From positions 3,844,001 through 3,908,000 of the forward strand of contig PYIU01000003.1 in the NCBI GenBank assembly GCA_003415625.1: 64,000 nt of DNA, read 5' to 3'. The notes under the pieces were generated by a model. That model was not told the DNA's origin and searched no databases. It worked only from the letters and a program-made list of their open reading frames with translations. Of the stretch, positions 37,057 through 51,137 are shown in pieces (position 1 is the first letter of the stretch; every line of letters begins with the position of its first letter). A program made the translations under genes and the position numbers. Source of the DNA: Aquanectria penicillioides. Its lineage: Eukaryota > Ascomycota > Sordariomycetes > Hypocreales > Nectriaceae.

Positions 37057-40000
37057 GTGCCCAAGCACCCGCATCAATTATTCAAAGGCAGACGATGAGG
37101 GATATTCCTTGTGTCTCTTAGACAATGCACAGCGCACGCCGCTGGGTAACCCAATGCAAAAGTCTTTTAACAAAGGAGTTCTGTGAAAAGCAGACGTAGC
37201 TACCGCTGTGTATGCTGGACCAAACCAAACCAAAAAAAAAAACAAGGCCTTTGTTTCATTTATTTCTTGCTTGCTTGACTGGCTACGATTTCGGTGCTTT
37301 GATACCGCACCGAGCCGCGTGGTCTCTCGGATATGGCGGCATGGCGTTGGTGGTGAATTTTCATGAAGATGACAGCTAGGTGGATGGTTCGTCGGTCAAG
37401 GGGTTGTATGTGAGTTTAGTCGCCGAGGTTGGGAATGAGAAGAAAATGAAAAAGGAAATAGAGGACTCCAGATGTATATCTGAGGACAATACACTGCTCT
37501 ATGCAATTGAGCCGCAACTGAACACTGGCATCCATTGTTGTGAATATCAATCAACATGTTCTATGAACGTTGGCATCTTAACCCATCACCTGTTTGAATC
37601 CAAGAGAGAAAGAAGCCTCGTAAAGGGAGCCAATCGGTACAAACTCGCAACCGTACGCGCGTCCACACTGTTCCAAGGCCATTCTCGATCTCCCGAGGCC
37701 TTGGGTAGAGTTTTTGCCTGGCTCAGCCTCCCCCTCCGTCCAACCCCCAAAGGAACTCAATAGTATAGATACTGTACGTTTTGTGACCCCTCTCAGTTAG
37801 CCCCCAAAGTATTCACCGCCTATCACAATGACGTCCATTACTCCCAGATGGAGGGAAGTTTTCCACTGGCACACGCCCCCTCCCCCCCGGCCCCCCTTCT
37901 CTTCCTTTCTTCCTTGCTTTCTCACCCAGTTGTGTGGGCACGCGGTATAAGCTTATATCCCTTGCCAAATCCGGGGGATCATCGTAGGCAGCTCCGAAAT
38001 ACCGTCTCGCCGTTCGGGAGCGGTTCTGGATTGTGTGCCGGCAGATAGAGTTTTCCATTATTACCTAGATACACGAGGGCTTGGTTCCAGACGTATGAGA
38101 CGGAGGAGGCTGTGGCGCTCCCAAATACAACAATGGGCTTGTGTCTGTTGTTTGGGTGGTTACCGGGTGAGCACGTAGTCGATGTGTACTATCGTGTGAG
38201 AAAACGGACAAACCACCAGTTTACAATTTGACATGGAAAGTCTCACTACTCGTACTTAACTCTGTCTTCTATTCGCCAAGTTCGTTTCTTTCCTCCCCGA
38301 TTTCTCTTCTCCGCCGCCCTAAGAGTGCCAACAAATGTCTCAATAGTTAGCTAAAGCGTCATCAGCATTGCATCTAGAAACACGCAATACAGGCATGCTT
38401 GGAACTCGACAATGATTAACTTCGACGACCTAAGAAATAGAGTTGTCTATTGGTGAACCTTCCGATACTCAATCTGTCACCTAGGAAATCATTCTGTCAG
38501 TAGCATCATGAATTCGACACCAGCGACACCGCCTTCATGACGAAGCTTTGACCACAACACCACAACATGTCACAGCCTATGGGGAGGGGCGTTTGTTAAT
38601 TAAACAATGGCCTACTATGTGGCCGTCTTGCGTCAAGATGAAAGCTGCATGGCTCGCGGCATGAACACGGCGCCAACCGCGTTGACGTGTGGTTTGCGGG
38701 TTGGGCTAAAGGACCCAATGAGTTCATGCATCTTGATTGGGAAATAAGCAGGGCAAAGAACTAGATTCAAGCATAACGCAGCTCATCACACGGCCGATGC
38801 TCTTGTCAATACAATGACTCCTGACTATAGTATGGGTGGGCAACATGGCTCATGGATTAGTCCGTGCTCAGGTTAAACTTTCTTAGCATCCAGGTTTGGT
38901 AACTCGGCGACGAGCGTCGGCGGATATTCGCGAGTGGGTTCCCCGAAGCTCCGTGGGCAAGGGATTTCCTCAAGGGTGGCGCACATAACAGGAGCAACCG
39001 AGATATGCGTTCATATCTTCAACAAAGCAAACGCCGGTTCTCCCGCCACCCATGCCGAATACCGTCACGTCACACAGACAACGACGCCTGGATGCTTGTG
39101 TGACTAGTGAGCGGGTTTTACACTCAATGCTTAAATGCCGAGGTCTGCGGTCCCATGACTCCGAAGCGAATGCTGCATCCCGGAAGCACCGGGCGGAAAA
39201 TATACACGTAAAATGGCCATCAGGCGACATGGGCAAGAAGATCCCCATTGCATCGGCCCACCAGCCGGTCCCAAGGCCACCCATCGACAAGTCCCGGCCG
39301 AAAACTACCGACCACGGGCCAACGGCCAAGAGCCAAGAGCCAAGAGCCAAGACAGTCGAAAGAAAAAAATTTTTCCCTCGTCATACATAATACTGTACTT
39401 GGCAGAAAAGTTATGGGTCTTCGAGACTCCGCTTCCGCTTCCGCTTCCACTCCCAAGCGGCAGCAATAAGACAAGGCGGGTCCAATGTCGGCCGAGAGAA
39501 AAAAAAAAAAAAAAAAAAAAAAGAGAAGAAAAGAAAAAAAAGTTGACGGGTCCGATAATTAAGTGGGTTCAAGGCAACCCGGTGGGCGTTAACACCCAAC
39601 ACTCAACGGCTTGTACGTTAGTCTAGGAAGCAGTGGACGACGCTGTAGTGTTCCCGAGAAATTGTTGTACACATTGACTACAAGCCCGGTTAGCCGATCA
39701 AAAATTAACAGCACGTAGCTAATATGCCATGAGGTGACTGATCACGCGGCTGCCTCGGCAGCTGATCTTGTGGAAATATTAGGTGAGCAAGGTCTGAAGA
39801 CGATGAGATATCCAGCATGCCGTGGCAGGGTGCTTGAGCTCAGATGCCACGCAATGCGCGAGTGTGGCTCACGAGGGCACGAGACTGCAGCTTGGATAGT
39901 CGACGCGGCCGGATGAGGAGGCACACTATTGGACCTAGGTGAGCATGTGCTTGCATGCCTCGTCTAGTGTAGTGCAGGGAGGGAAACATGCAATGTATCA

Positions 40001-43000
40001 ACGCGGTCTGCCGTGGCTCATATCGCGGTCTGGAACGCAATCCCCATGAATGGGTGCTTGGGGGCCCCAAACTGGGTGGTGACGAGATGCGACTTTACTA
40101 GAGCACACTGTGATACGTGGTGGCCAACCGTGGCCAACCGTGACCAACGAGAACCGTAAACCACCCAAGATCAGGGCATGCCAGTCGGTGTGCCGTTGGT
40201 GCGCACAGGAGCCCACCCTTTACACCAAAGATTGTCGCCGCACCAGATCGGAAGAAGGAGGGCCTTGACGAAGCTACTGCAGTAGCATTGCAGCATGGCC
40301 AATGGTCACAGATGGGACCAGACCACAGGCGCCGAAGTGCCGGGTGCGATACGACAGCATGCTTCGGCGCCGTGCTGACTGCCGCTCATTGCAACCAACA
40401 TAGTCGAGGCGACGGGACTCATTTGTCTCGCTTTGACTTGTCTCCTCTTGATTACCATCAATGAGGAGCAAGGGACGGATATGATCAATGTTGAGCGCCG
40501 AGATTTCACTGTCAGGGTTCGGGGGGGCCTTCACGCGGGCCAGGTATGGGGGAGATGAGCCAATCGACTTTCATCTCATCGGATCGCCCTACAGTATTAC
40601 CAAAGACAAGATGGAGCCAAGAGACTTAGCGCTGTCATCCAGGTTCTGATGTTGAAGGCCAGTGCGGCGGTGTCTCGTGCGCCCGGTGTGACCTTGACTT
40701 GAGAATTTGGATTGCGGTGAGATCAGAGCCTGTGATTGAAAGTAGGTACTTTGCAGACCAGGGATACCCCTCGTAAGCACACCTTTTGCAGCCTTCTGCT
40801 AGGGGAGGTCAACATGGCCAGGCGGCGGATGGCACCAGCCAGCCCAAGACGACCGAGACATGTGAGGGGAGTAGGTTGCCAGGAGGCTCACTTGGGCTCG
40901 ATACGTTTCATATCCCTGCAACGAAAGTCTAAAAGTGACCCTCCCCAATCTTGTCAATCCCTGCCTATCCGCTTCATCTCACGTTATTCCTCTTGCGAAC
41001 CACCAAAGCCGTAATCCAGGCCTTACCTGACGGGATCGCACTATGATGCCTCGCATGGCTTCGCATTTGTCGCATAGCAGAGTAGATAGGATAGCGAGCG
41101 CTATACTATGTTTGTTAGTGTTCTTAGCAACTACCAACTTCTGCCGTTTGTGCAACAAGCGCCGTCGGCTTCGGCACTCGCTAGCAGTCCGGCACGATGC
41201 CCTGGGGAGGACATGACGACGTCACCGACGGATACCGAGACTTCAAGGCTCAACTCAAGTAACAAGCTAATCTACTAGCCCAAGATTGTTCAGAAGCCGT
41301 GGGCCGAGCGGCCCTTTCTCTGACAACGAGATGTCCAGGGATCCGCCGCCGCATCCGGATGGGCCGGGGGATTGCCAGCTCAACGTTTCGCGCACCTTGA
41401 CCCCTGTTGCATGTCGTGTGTCTCCTAAGTGACGGATTGGGTATACGCTGCTTAACCGCGTACACGACCTCGCGTGCAAAATAGGTTGGATTACATTAGA
41501 CTGCCATTGCAGAAACGCTCGAGTTTGGGGCCGAGGGGAATAAGGCGACCGATACCACATGGGGGACGGGGATGCGCCTCGGCCGTTACGCAAATCGTCA
41601 ACGATGCTGGGACGCTACTTTGTGCGTAGCAGGCTTGGAGGCGACGCATAAGACATCCTGGGCTGAAAGCAGGGCTGAGTAGAGACAGTTGGCCAAAGGA
41701 CGATCGCATAAGCACATGATAATCAAGTACTTTGGGGGCAACAAGTGGAGATGTGGTTAGTCGACTGCGGGCCCAGAGGCTACCTCGTTTGGTCTTTCTC
41801 TTGTTCATCGCCATGTTGGAGATGGGTTGCTCCTAATTTTGCGATGCGTGCGAAGTACTAGGCCCCCCGTGCGAATACTCGCAAGTGTCGGCTCGCAAAT
41901 GGCATGGTGGGTACGAAGCTTGCAGGCCCTGGGCTGGAGGCCAGAAACACTGAGATGACCACCAGGTACACGTTGGTGGGCGAATTGCGAGAGGGATACA
42001 TCCGTACCGAGATTCAAGGCTCCAGATGCTCCATCCCACGTTCAAAGCGCCATCTCGCGCGCCTGGGGTGGAGGGCGGAGAGGGTGTGGAGGGGTCGCTC
42101 AGCGTAACTACGAAAGGATGGGTGAGAGCACGCGCGGAAGTGTGTGCGAGAGCGAGAGCGAGGAAGACAGAAAATGTACAGTCATCATTATCATTCCATG
42201 GGGAGAGCATTCCACATACCATTCGTCCCTTCCCGTCCACGCCCGACGCAGCCAGCACCTGGGCAAAGGTACCTCAGGCCCAAGTAGCGCAAGTACCTTG
42301 GGCCTGGTTGGCATCGCTTGAGATAGAAGGCTTGTTCCTTGATCCCTCGCTGGCCGTGGGTGCCCTAGAACAATGCACTAGCCCCAATGCCGGTGCCAAC
42401 GCGCGCGCGCACACACACCAAGACCAACGGCAGCAGCAGCTACAGTGCAGTAGCTGGAGAGGAGAGCTTTGCTCAGCGCCAATTCGCCCTTGCCGGGGCT
42501 TTCCAGTGAAACTTTGCCAGTGGGGCCATTGGCGTTTGGTTTGTCCTCCTTGGACTCAGGGCGACATCGTCGTCATCGTCATCATCATACATCACACATA
42601 ATTCATCATCCATCGTTCCCGGCAAACAGTACGGTACGTACCCCCGCCTCCACTCCACAGCAGCCGTTCGGAGAGTTTGCGTCACTTGCAGTTCATCGGC
42701 CAGGCATGAGGAAGGCAACCGTTAGCCACATAGTATCTCCTCGTCGATACTCCTCCATTCGACAACTCAGAGAACCCCGATGATTGCTTTATCGGATAGA
42801 CCCTCTCCCTCGTATTCTACAATCCCGACGCGCTCTATCCTCTCCTTTTCACGCGTGAAGTGTCTCCTCTTCGTCAATGCCGACACGGCCTCTAATCAAG
42901 AGCCAAATTGAGATGAGCTCAGCCAATTTGCCCATGTCTACTCCGTATCCCCAGTAGGGCCAGGGCTCGCCAGCTCTAGCTTGTCGAATCTCGCGACTCT

Positions 43001-45454
43001 CTTCAGCTCATCCACGCATTCGGCGCATTTCCTTGCTTTTAAGCACCATCCGTTCCTTCTATGGCCTGTTATTATCGCTTGTCTCTGCTGTTCAAGCCCC
43101 CCTGGGTGATGGTCATCAATTTCGTGGGCGGAGCCAGAGTCAAATGAATCGAGTTCGAAAAGCCCTTGCTTCCCCGGGTCTCACCCCCAGCAGCTCGTCT
43201 TTCTTCATGTCTCTGTCCCAGGGGAGCCTTGAGTGCCACTTTTCCGTCAACTCCCAGGGCCTTCCCATTCGTAGTATCAGATCACAGGTGCCGTGCCACA
43301 TCCGCCGACACAAGTCCAGCTCGGCAGGGAAGATCCGTCTGCTAGAGGAGAGGCTGTGCAAGCCATCAAGTCGTTTCAATGACGTTGGCAACAGCGGCCA
43401 CAGCCACAACCAAGGGACGAAACGAACACAGACAGGATGCTCCCCGTGTCAATTCATCGCATTCTACCTCGTGGGAGTGAGGGATTGGGTGCTGAGGTAA
43501 GGCGACCAGGGGTCCCGCTCACGGAGATGGGAGATGGGGGACCGTCCACGTCGCCCAATCCCCCTTCAATCTCGGACTCTGGTTCGCCTCGCAATCCACA
43601 ATGGTCAAAGAGCAGCCTAGTACCAACACCTCGACCGACAATACTGCACTCCTCTGTGCTACGCCTTGGAGGTTTTGAAACTTTGGGTCCTATCCTAGTC
43701 CACTGGCAGTGGCAGTGGCGGTGGCAGCTGAAGGCACCGCATCAGTATCGTCGTCATCCTCTGCCCAGTGTTCATGATCCATCGGTACGACTACTTAGAT
43801 GCTCGCAGCATGGCCAAGAAAAAGGTGTCGCCTAAGTGAGGATGTACGTAGGCAAAGGGCACGTCGATGCAAAATTGGGCAGGGATGTATGGGCTGCCTC
43901 CCAATCGCTTCGTCACTGACACGGGGTTCGAAACGTTGACTTCTGAGCGTAGCGTTTAGCAGCAGTGAAATGAGTTTGACTTGAACGTATTTCGTATGTG
44001 CCGTGTTCCCGACACGCAAATGCGAGATCCGGGACGGATCAGCCCAATCCAATCCAACTAGAGCAGCAAAGCCTCGACCATTCAACAGCATTGTCAATCA
44101 ACCTAGTTAGATAGCAGTGTCCGCTCTCACGCGACAATTGCCCATGGTGGGGGCTTGGCGCACTCCTCAGGAAATTACCACAATACACGCCGGCCGTCGG
44201 GTTCACGTAAACCCCGTGCCTCCGCCATCGCCGGGGCGATCCTACTGTGCACGGCGGAGGAGGACGAGGGGAATAATCGCACGCAACTTGTGATGGGTCA
44301 GCGCACCAAGTTGCACCGAACCCAAGGGCGGGCTGCTGCACGCTCTCGCGACCGGACAAGCGCGACTCTGTCAAGTCCGTCGCTGTCCAGTGGTGGTCCA
44401 CCCCCCCGGCCGCACAGCGTCTCGTCTGTACATAGTACATTGTAGCCATCCATGACCGCCCGCCGCCGTCAGAGATCAAGCCAGAAGTCGCCCACGAGGC
44501 GCCAATCAAGTCCGCGCATCTGCCCCAGTGCAATTTCACGGTGCTGTGGGGCGGTACTTGGGGCTCTTGTACCTAGTACGCTTCCCGCTGCATCCGGGGC
44601 CGTCCCATCGTGGCCAGCCATAGGCCGAGCAGCCCCCCCAAGCCCTGCTCCCTCGCCGAGTGTGCCCTGGGAACCGTGGCCTGCAGCAACGCCGGGGCCC
44701 AGCAACGCGAGAAAAAAATCCTTTGTGCTAGTGCTAGGGGTGGTTTGGCTTAGCGCTCCCACACCCCCTGGCCACGGACTCCCGGACGCCTATTGCTACA
44801 GCGCTGTATGTGCGATGCAGCGCGCTGCGGAGCGGAGCGTAAGAGCGAGCAGCGAGCGGCGGCCAGTGGGCTGCGGACTGCGCATGCGCCGCAAGCAACA
44901 AAGGACCACTGCGCCCAGGCCGCCCCTTCTGCACCACATCCTGCACCTCGTCATCATCCTCGATCCCTCCACTCCACTCCACTCCTCCTACTCTTATTCT
45001 TCCTCTTCTTCTTTACTACCTCTACTCCTCCTCTCTTCCTCTGCTCCATTTCCTCCTACCCTCGCCCTCCCTTCCCGTTGATCCTTGGCTCTTGGTCTCC
45101 TCCCACAACAGCCTCGCGCTCCTCCATCTCTCCCTTGGCTTTGGAGTCCGCCAGCCTCACATTGTCTGCGTTGCGTCCTGTCGCGTGCTGCCTAACCTCG
45201 CTTCCCGGCCAACCCGCTCCGACGGCGACTGCTTCCAGACGATTAAACGACTTTTACCACTCTCCAATACCGGTGGAATAACTTCTAGTGATAGGGTTGT
45301 TTGGATTATGAGGTAGTTTTTGGGTATTCAATACTGGGACAACGAAGAGAGGTTTAATTTCCACCACGACACCCTTTCGACTACTCGCCTCGTTCACTCT
45401 GCCTGGTTTCCTCGACACCACCACGACATCTCGACATCAATAGCAACAGCGAAA
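37057..45454. other. 8.4-kb region without a recognisable gene
   Basis: Normal-GC DNA. Many frames of 60-210 codons exist on both strands, but they overlap, lack motifs and do not join through plausible introns. Notable are a 24-base A run at 39499-39522, a CGCGCGCACACA stretch near 42400, an ATC-rich run near 42565-42600, and a strongly pyrimidine-rich tract at 44960-45080 that likely belongs to the AUR1 core promoter and 5' leader. No tRNA was seen. It may hold long non-coding transcripts or a very long AUR1 promoter, but nothing in the sequence proves this. Confidence 0.45.
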
Positions 45455-46887
45455 ATGAACGACCTCTCTGCTACCCTTTCGGGCAAGCCGAAGCTTCAGC
45501 TCCTGTGGCCTGAACACATCAACTTGCCCTTTTTGAACACCGTCCCCCATCGCTACCGAATTGGCCGCCATCGCAGCAAATCGAGGTCAAGGGTGCACCC
45601 AGGCGTCGACGACATCACCACACTCCAGACATCTTTCAACGCATGGGATGGTATCCGTGATCTTCAGAAGCACCATTACCGCACTTCAGATCTCCAATAT
45701 GTCTTCCTGGCCCTTCTTGCCCTCTTCTCCCTGTGGATTGCTCCTCCAGCTCCCGGTCTGAAGACTCTCGGTGTCATCGCCAGTGTCTGGGTCCTTTTGA
45801 TGCCTGCCACTCGACAGTTCTTTATCCCATCGCTCCCAATCTGGGTTTGGTTGCTCTATTTCTTTTGTAGCCGGTAAGTTTTGCCATTCACTCGCCAGTA
45901 TTGTTCCCTCCGCTAACGCATCCTTGCTTCAGATTTATCCCCTACGAGTATCGGCCTCACATCTGGGTTCGCGTGTTGCCTGCCCTCGAAAACGTCCTCT
46001 ACGGCGCGAACCTGTCCAACATTCTGTCAGCTCATAAGCATTATGTGCTCGATATCCTCGCTTGGATCCCCTACGGCTTGTGCCACTTCGGAGCCCCTGC
46101 TGTGGTTTCCCTGATCATTTTCATTTTCGCCGCTCCGGGCTCGACTCCTGTCTTTGCTCGAGCCTTTGGTTGGATGAGCATTCTTGGCGTGACTATCCAG
46201 GTCCTTTTCCCTTGCACCCCGCCCTGGTATGAAAACGAGCATGGTCTGGTCCCGGCTGCCTACGGAATGCCCGGTTCCCCAGCTGGCTTGGCTCGCATCG
46301 ACGAAATCTTGGGTTTCGACATGTACACCACCAATTTCAGCACTGCACCCCTGCCGTTCGGTGCCTTCCCCTCCCTCCACGCCGCGAACGCTGTGCTTGA
46401 GGCTCTCTTCATGAGTCACTGCTTCCCTCAATTCCGCACATTCTTCATCATCTATGCTGGTTGGGTATGCTGGGCCACCATGTATCTCAGCCACCACTAC
46501 GCAATCGATCTGGTCGTTGGCGGCCTCATTGCTACTGCTTTCTTCTACGTTTGCAAGGCTCGGTGGATGCCTCAACGCCAGGAGGAGAAGATGACCCGAT
46601 GGGATTACGACTACGTCGAGTATGGCGACCGCAACAGAGTTTCAGATGAGGAATACGGCGAGTACTTCGGTCTTAGCCTCTTGGACCGCCGCAGGGCCGA
46701 CTCCAGCGACGGATGGACTGTCGGCAGCAGCTCGAGCTGCAGCTCCAGCAGTGGTACACTGAGTCCCACACTCTCCGAGGAGGCCATCCCAGCACTGGTT
46801 ATGGACATGGGCGAAAACGGCCAGCTTTGGGATGGCACCGGACCCCATCGAGATGTCGAACTCAGTGAAGTGGTTGTGGTACGGTAA
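45455..46887 (+). CDS. aur1: Inositol phosphorylceramide synthase catalytic subunit AUR1
   Basis: Golgi membrane enzyme that transfers phosphoinositol from phosphatidylinositol to (phyto)ceramide, the essential fungal sphingolipid step and the target of aureobasidin A. Two exons, 45455-45873 and 45933-46887, joined across a 59-bp intron with CTAAC branch site; 457 aa. Several TM helices are evident (for example the segments around residues 105-140 and 188-208). PAP2-type catalytic motifs are FGAFPSLHA with His289 and YLSHHYAID with His328 and Asp332; the His-His spacing of 39 and the His-Asp spacing of 4 agree with those of yeast Aur1. The cytosolic tail is long and Ser/Glu-rich. I chose the ATG at 45455 because it starts the conserved N-terminus; an upstream in-frame ATG at 45320 would add 45 unlikely residues. 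Confidence 0.94.
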
Positions 46888-48460
46888 TCAACCACATTAG
46901 CCACGCCTACCCGCACAACTTAACTTTGGCCCGATTTACCTCGGCGCAGGACGTGTCGAGGGTTTCATGAATCCATGATTCCGAACCAACCTAATTAATT
47001 TTCATCGTCACTATATTTTCTGAAAAATCTTTGGCATTATCGGCACAGCGAATCGGCGCAACTCGGTGTTTTACGGCAGAAACCGGATTCTGACGCCGGG
47101 CCGTCAGAAGGACGGAAATTGTAATAATGGAACATGAGGTATCCAGAATATCCTCATCATGCATATAATCGTGGAGGGACGACATGCAATTTTGATAGAG
47201 TAATGTATACAAAGCAGAGGAGGATAATTGGTGCATGGGGAAGGGCGGAGACCCTCTATGCACTCAGACGCTCGCTAGGAGAGCCTCGTGTGGAACTCAA
47301 AATCGAAGCAAGGCCCTCTTGATGGGGATGATCCCGGGACTGGCTCGCTGCCTTCTGGGCTGGCACTGACGACGCATTTTGCTCGGCGCAAGGAGGCGGA
47401 ATGCAAAGGAGAAAGAAACGGGAACTACAAAAGATACCACTCGCTAGACACTAGGAGTTAAAGGGGATGAATGACAACATTGTAAATTGTCACTTTGATG
47501 CTGTTTGATACACGTGAACATCCATGACCCATCCCCCAAAATGTTAATTTTTAAACCCTTAGTATTCAGTCACATTACTACCACAATTGAAGTGTTGTGA
47601 GAGAGTACATAACATCTTTCGGGCAGTTTAACATAAACTTGGGAAACGGCAAGATGCTGAGTGAACACCACTCGAGGCCTGAGGGTACCGCAGCACAACC
47701 ACATTAAAAATTGAAACAGACGCCGTCATGCCGTTTCAAAGACTCATCAGGAGAGATAGAAGAAGAGACTCCCGCATCTGGAACGCCGTATTGCCTCGCT
47801 ATATTTGACTGGTGTGGTGGTTTGGTATCTACTCCAAAGAGAATCGTGATGGGATGACAACAATGAATAACGGAAAGAATCAGCAAAAATAAAGAAGAGG
47901 AGAAAAGGGAAGAATGAAAGGACACATAGTTAAGATAGGATGATCAGATGAGGCCATTCAGAGAAGCGGCCGAAAACAGAGCAAAAAGGAAAAGGAAAAA
48001 AAGGAGAATAAAACAAAAGGAGGATGGGTGGGAAAGGTGGAAAAAGGAAAGACGGAAGTGATCTATCTTGATCAAAATGGCTAGCTGAGCATTGAACGGT
48101 GATCCTGCCACACGTCCAAACCGTCTCCAGTCGGCGATCAATTCCTTTTGTTTCGTAGTTGTGTTGCGAGGGCTAGGAGAGGAAGAGATAAATGGAAATC
48201 AAGGAGAAGAAATTTCAAGAAGTCCTGCCTGCCTGCTTCCTTTAGATCGGTTCTTAAATCCAACTCGTTATCCCCAGCCTGTACCTGGATATCCTGGCCT
48301 GCCCACAAAGTTTCCCGCCTAAAACACACGAGCCTCGCCATGCTCTGCGATAGGCTCGTTGATGGTGTTGGCTCATCAGTCATTGACAGTACCCATGAGC
48401 CATATTCGTCATTGCAAACAGTTTGGTGCGATTGCTTGTACCACTTTTTCATTTCTCCGA
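46888..48460. other. Intergenic region between convergent AUR1 and CaM-kinase genes
   Basis: About 1.57 kb, AT-leaning in 47400-47650. It should contain both 3' UTRs and terminators. Purine-rich stretches at 47880-48060 are probably the CaM-kinase 3' UTR read on the opposite strand. No gene recognised. Confidence 0.45.
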
Positions 48461-49818
48461 CTACCTCTTCAGCGCAGGGCCACTCCAGAGGCCCTTACTC
48501 GTCTCAATGACTCGATTTCCATTGTTGCCCGGCTGGAGGGCTGCGGGGACGTTGCTGGCTCCGGTGTTACCCATCACCACATCGACTTCGCCTTGTGTTC
48601 CGTAGCCACTGTCCTTGCTCGTGAATGTGGAGCCGTCTTCGTTTCGGGCACCAGCTTGGTTCTGTTGCTGGGGAGTGCGACCAGTGGCAGGGCCTCCACG
48701 GTTGGGTTCCTTGGAACGAGCGCCGTTCATCATGCCATTCTGAGCCTCGCGCAGTTTGTTGATGGCACGGACTGTGTCGATGGCCGCATGCAGCGTCCGG
48801 CGCGCATTGAAGTTCTTCTTGATGTTGGGCAGGAGGTTTTGGCTCTCCTCAGCATTGAGGTAGCCAGCGACGAAGGGATGCTGGAGAGCCTCGTGGGCAG
48901 TAATGCGCTTCGTAGCGTCAATGGTGAGACATCTTTTAATGAAGTCCTTGGCATGATTGGAAACGCCCCGCCAGTATTCGACTGGGGTGAAGCTGTAGTC
49001 GGCGTTGAGAATGGCCTGCATCTCCTCAAAGTCGGAGTCTCTGTCAAAGGGCGTGTACCCGCACAGGAGGAAGTAAGTGATGACGCCAAGGGCCCATAGA
49101 TCAACAGGCTTGCCGTGACCGGTCTTCTTGAAAATCTCGGGGGCCATGTAGCCAGGGGTTCCACAAGTGGTGGTAAGGACATGGAACTGCTCTTCGTCCA
49201 TGATGCGCGACAGTCCAAAGTCGGCGATGAGCAAGTCCGCATTGTCCTCGGGAGTTCGGAAAAGAAGGTTCTCGGGTTTGAGATCGCGGTGAACAATTCC
49301 ATGGTCGTGGAGGTAGGCGACAGCGGAGAGCGTGGCTCGAATCAGGTCGGCAGCATCGGTCTCGTAGTAGGAGCCCTTGCGGCAGATGCGGTCAAAGAGC
49401 TCGCCGCCGAGAGCGAGGTCAGTGACGAGGTAGAGGTTGTTCATGGTTTCGAAGTAGTCGACGAGGGTGAGAATGTTCTGGTGGCCCATGGAGACCTTCT
49501 TAAGAACAGCGATTTCATTTCGCACCTGTAGTTTTGCGCCATGTCGTGTTAACTCGGTAAGAGCAAGGAAGGTCAGGGGAATGTCGGAAGTTGCGAATAG
49601 AACCGACGACGAGATGGGAAAGGGCGCACCATGTGTTCACGGCCAGCCATCAGGCGCTTGTTGATGACCTTGGCGGCATAGTAGCGGCCAGTATCGATGT
49701 GGACGCACTCCTTGACGACGGAATAGGAGCCGGCACCCAGGGTCTTCCCCACCTTGTATCTACAAGGCTGGACCTGAGGCTGCTGTTGCTGCGGCTGGCG
49801 GGAGGAAGCAACGTCCAT
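48461..49818 (-). CDS. cmkA: Calcium/calmodulin-dependent protein kinase (CaMK1 type)
   Basis: Ser/Thr kinase of the fungal CaMK family, activated by Ca2+/calmodulin and by phosphorylation of its activation loop. Two exons, 49818-49630 and 49525-48461, give 417 aa. The Gln/Pro-rich N-terminus is followed by the Gly loop GAGSYS (about 28-33), Lys50 in AAKVINK, HRDLKPEN with Asp144, DFG at 165-167, TTTCGTPGY in the activation loop, APE and DLWALGVITY. Residues about 297-323 (NIKKNFNARRTLHAAIDTVRAINK) form the basic amphipathic autoinhibitory/calmodulin-binding segment. The tail is low-complexity. The 104-bp intron has the unusual donor GTGCGC, and the downstream exon also begins GTGCG; the frame and kinase homology require it. 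Confidence 0.92.
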
Positions 49819-51137
49819 GTTGTTGGATTCGGCGAAGCGTGAGGACGGGCGGACGGTGGCGGAAGTGATGCGATGCGAGGTGCCTCGCAGAGGCGTTTGG
49901 CCGGGCGGGGGAGGGTGAAGGAGAAGCAGGTAATGGCGAGAGGGACGGAGAGCCGGCGAGGAGGAGATGCGGATGAAGATTCGGGCTGTCGAGGTGGCGG
50001 GCGACGATGCTGGAGGAAGGAAAATGATTACGGGGATTCGGAGTCGCGAATGTCAGCAGCTGGTAAAGATGCACCCGGGCTGATGATTTGCTTAGCGGGC
50101 TGCTGATGGGATGAGATGGTACGGACTGACTGGGGGGGAGGGGGGAGGGGAGGGGGCTATACCGTATTGTATGTAGGTGGGACGAATTAAAAAGGTGGGG
50201 TGGAGGGGGAGAGAGGGAGCACAGTCAGTCAGGCGAGCGAGGACAGACTCCAGGACAAGGAGACAACGGTTGGTCAGTCCAGGTGCAGCACGCCACGAGC
50301 TGAGTTACAAGCCGTTTCTCTTCCCTTCGAGTGGCATCATTAGCACTCTGGTTCGTGTTTCCAATTCGTTCTGCCTCTTTGCCTCGGTCCTAATCAGAGG
50401 CATCATGGAGCCATTGCCCATCCCATCTGAATTGCTACTCCAGGTCATCCCATGATGGCGACCCAACCATGGTGCGGCAATGACAGGGGAGCTTGGGTTT
50501 CCCGCATGCCGGTATCCAGTCGTAACTCGTCATGTGTTTTAAAAGAGAAAAACCTACCTGGATCTGAAGCAATGAAGGCTCTTGTTCACTCCGTCCCCAT
50601 TCAAATAATATAGTGTAATACGCCCCGACGCCCCAGCCATCACAAACCTGAGCGACCATTGCAAAACCAAGACTGGGAAAACTGTTGTCGCTACTTTACT
50701 TACTCCTAGTTCACACACAATAAGTCTCCGGCTGTCAGACATTTTTCGGGTCGGTCCGCCACCCTCACCAAACTCACTCTCACTCGTCTTACATGTTACA
50801 CAAAACTCTGTCCTTTTTGTAGTCGGCGCTTGACCCTCGCAGCCGGGATTCGCTTGATCCTAGTACTCCTGAGCGGTGGTCTGGTCATGCCTTCTTCGCC
50901 TGGTCTCACCCAAACAACTGGACAGGGCCGCCATGACCACACAGCGAAATGAGCCCGCACACACACACCCATGAGCATGATTGCCCATCACTTGCTCAAG
51001 ATTGCAGCCAAACCACCCAGCTCAGGCAATATCCTCCCAATTGAGTTCTCAGCTATAAGCCATCGGTGAAATATAGAAGCCGCAAAGCCACGACCACTGA
51101 GAAGTTCTCATTTTATTCTCTGGGAATCTCACCGACC
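49819..51137. other. Upstream region of the CaM-kinase gene
   Basis: About 1.3 kb. It contains a G-rich tract near 50130-50155 and 50195-50215 (GGGGG runs), probably promoter or 5' leader of the kinase. No gene or RNA recognised. Confidence 0.45.
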
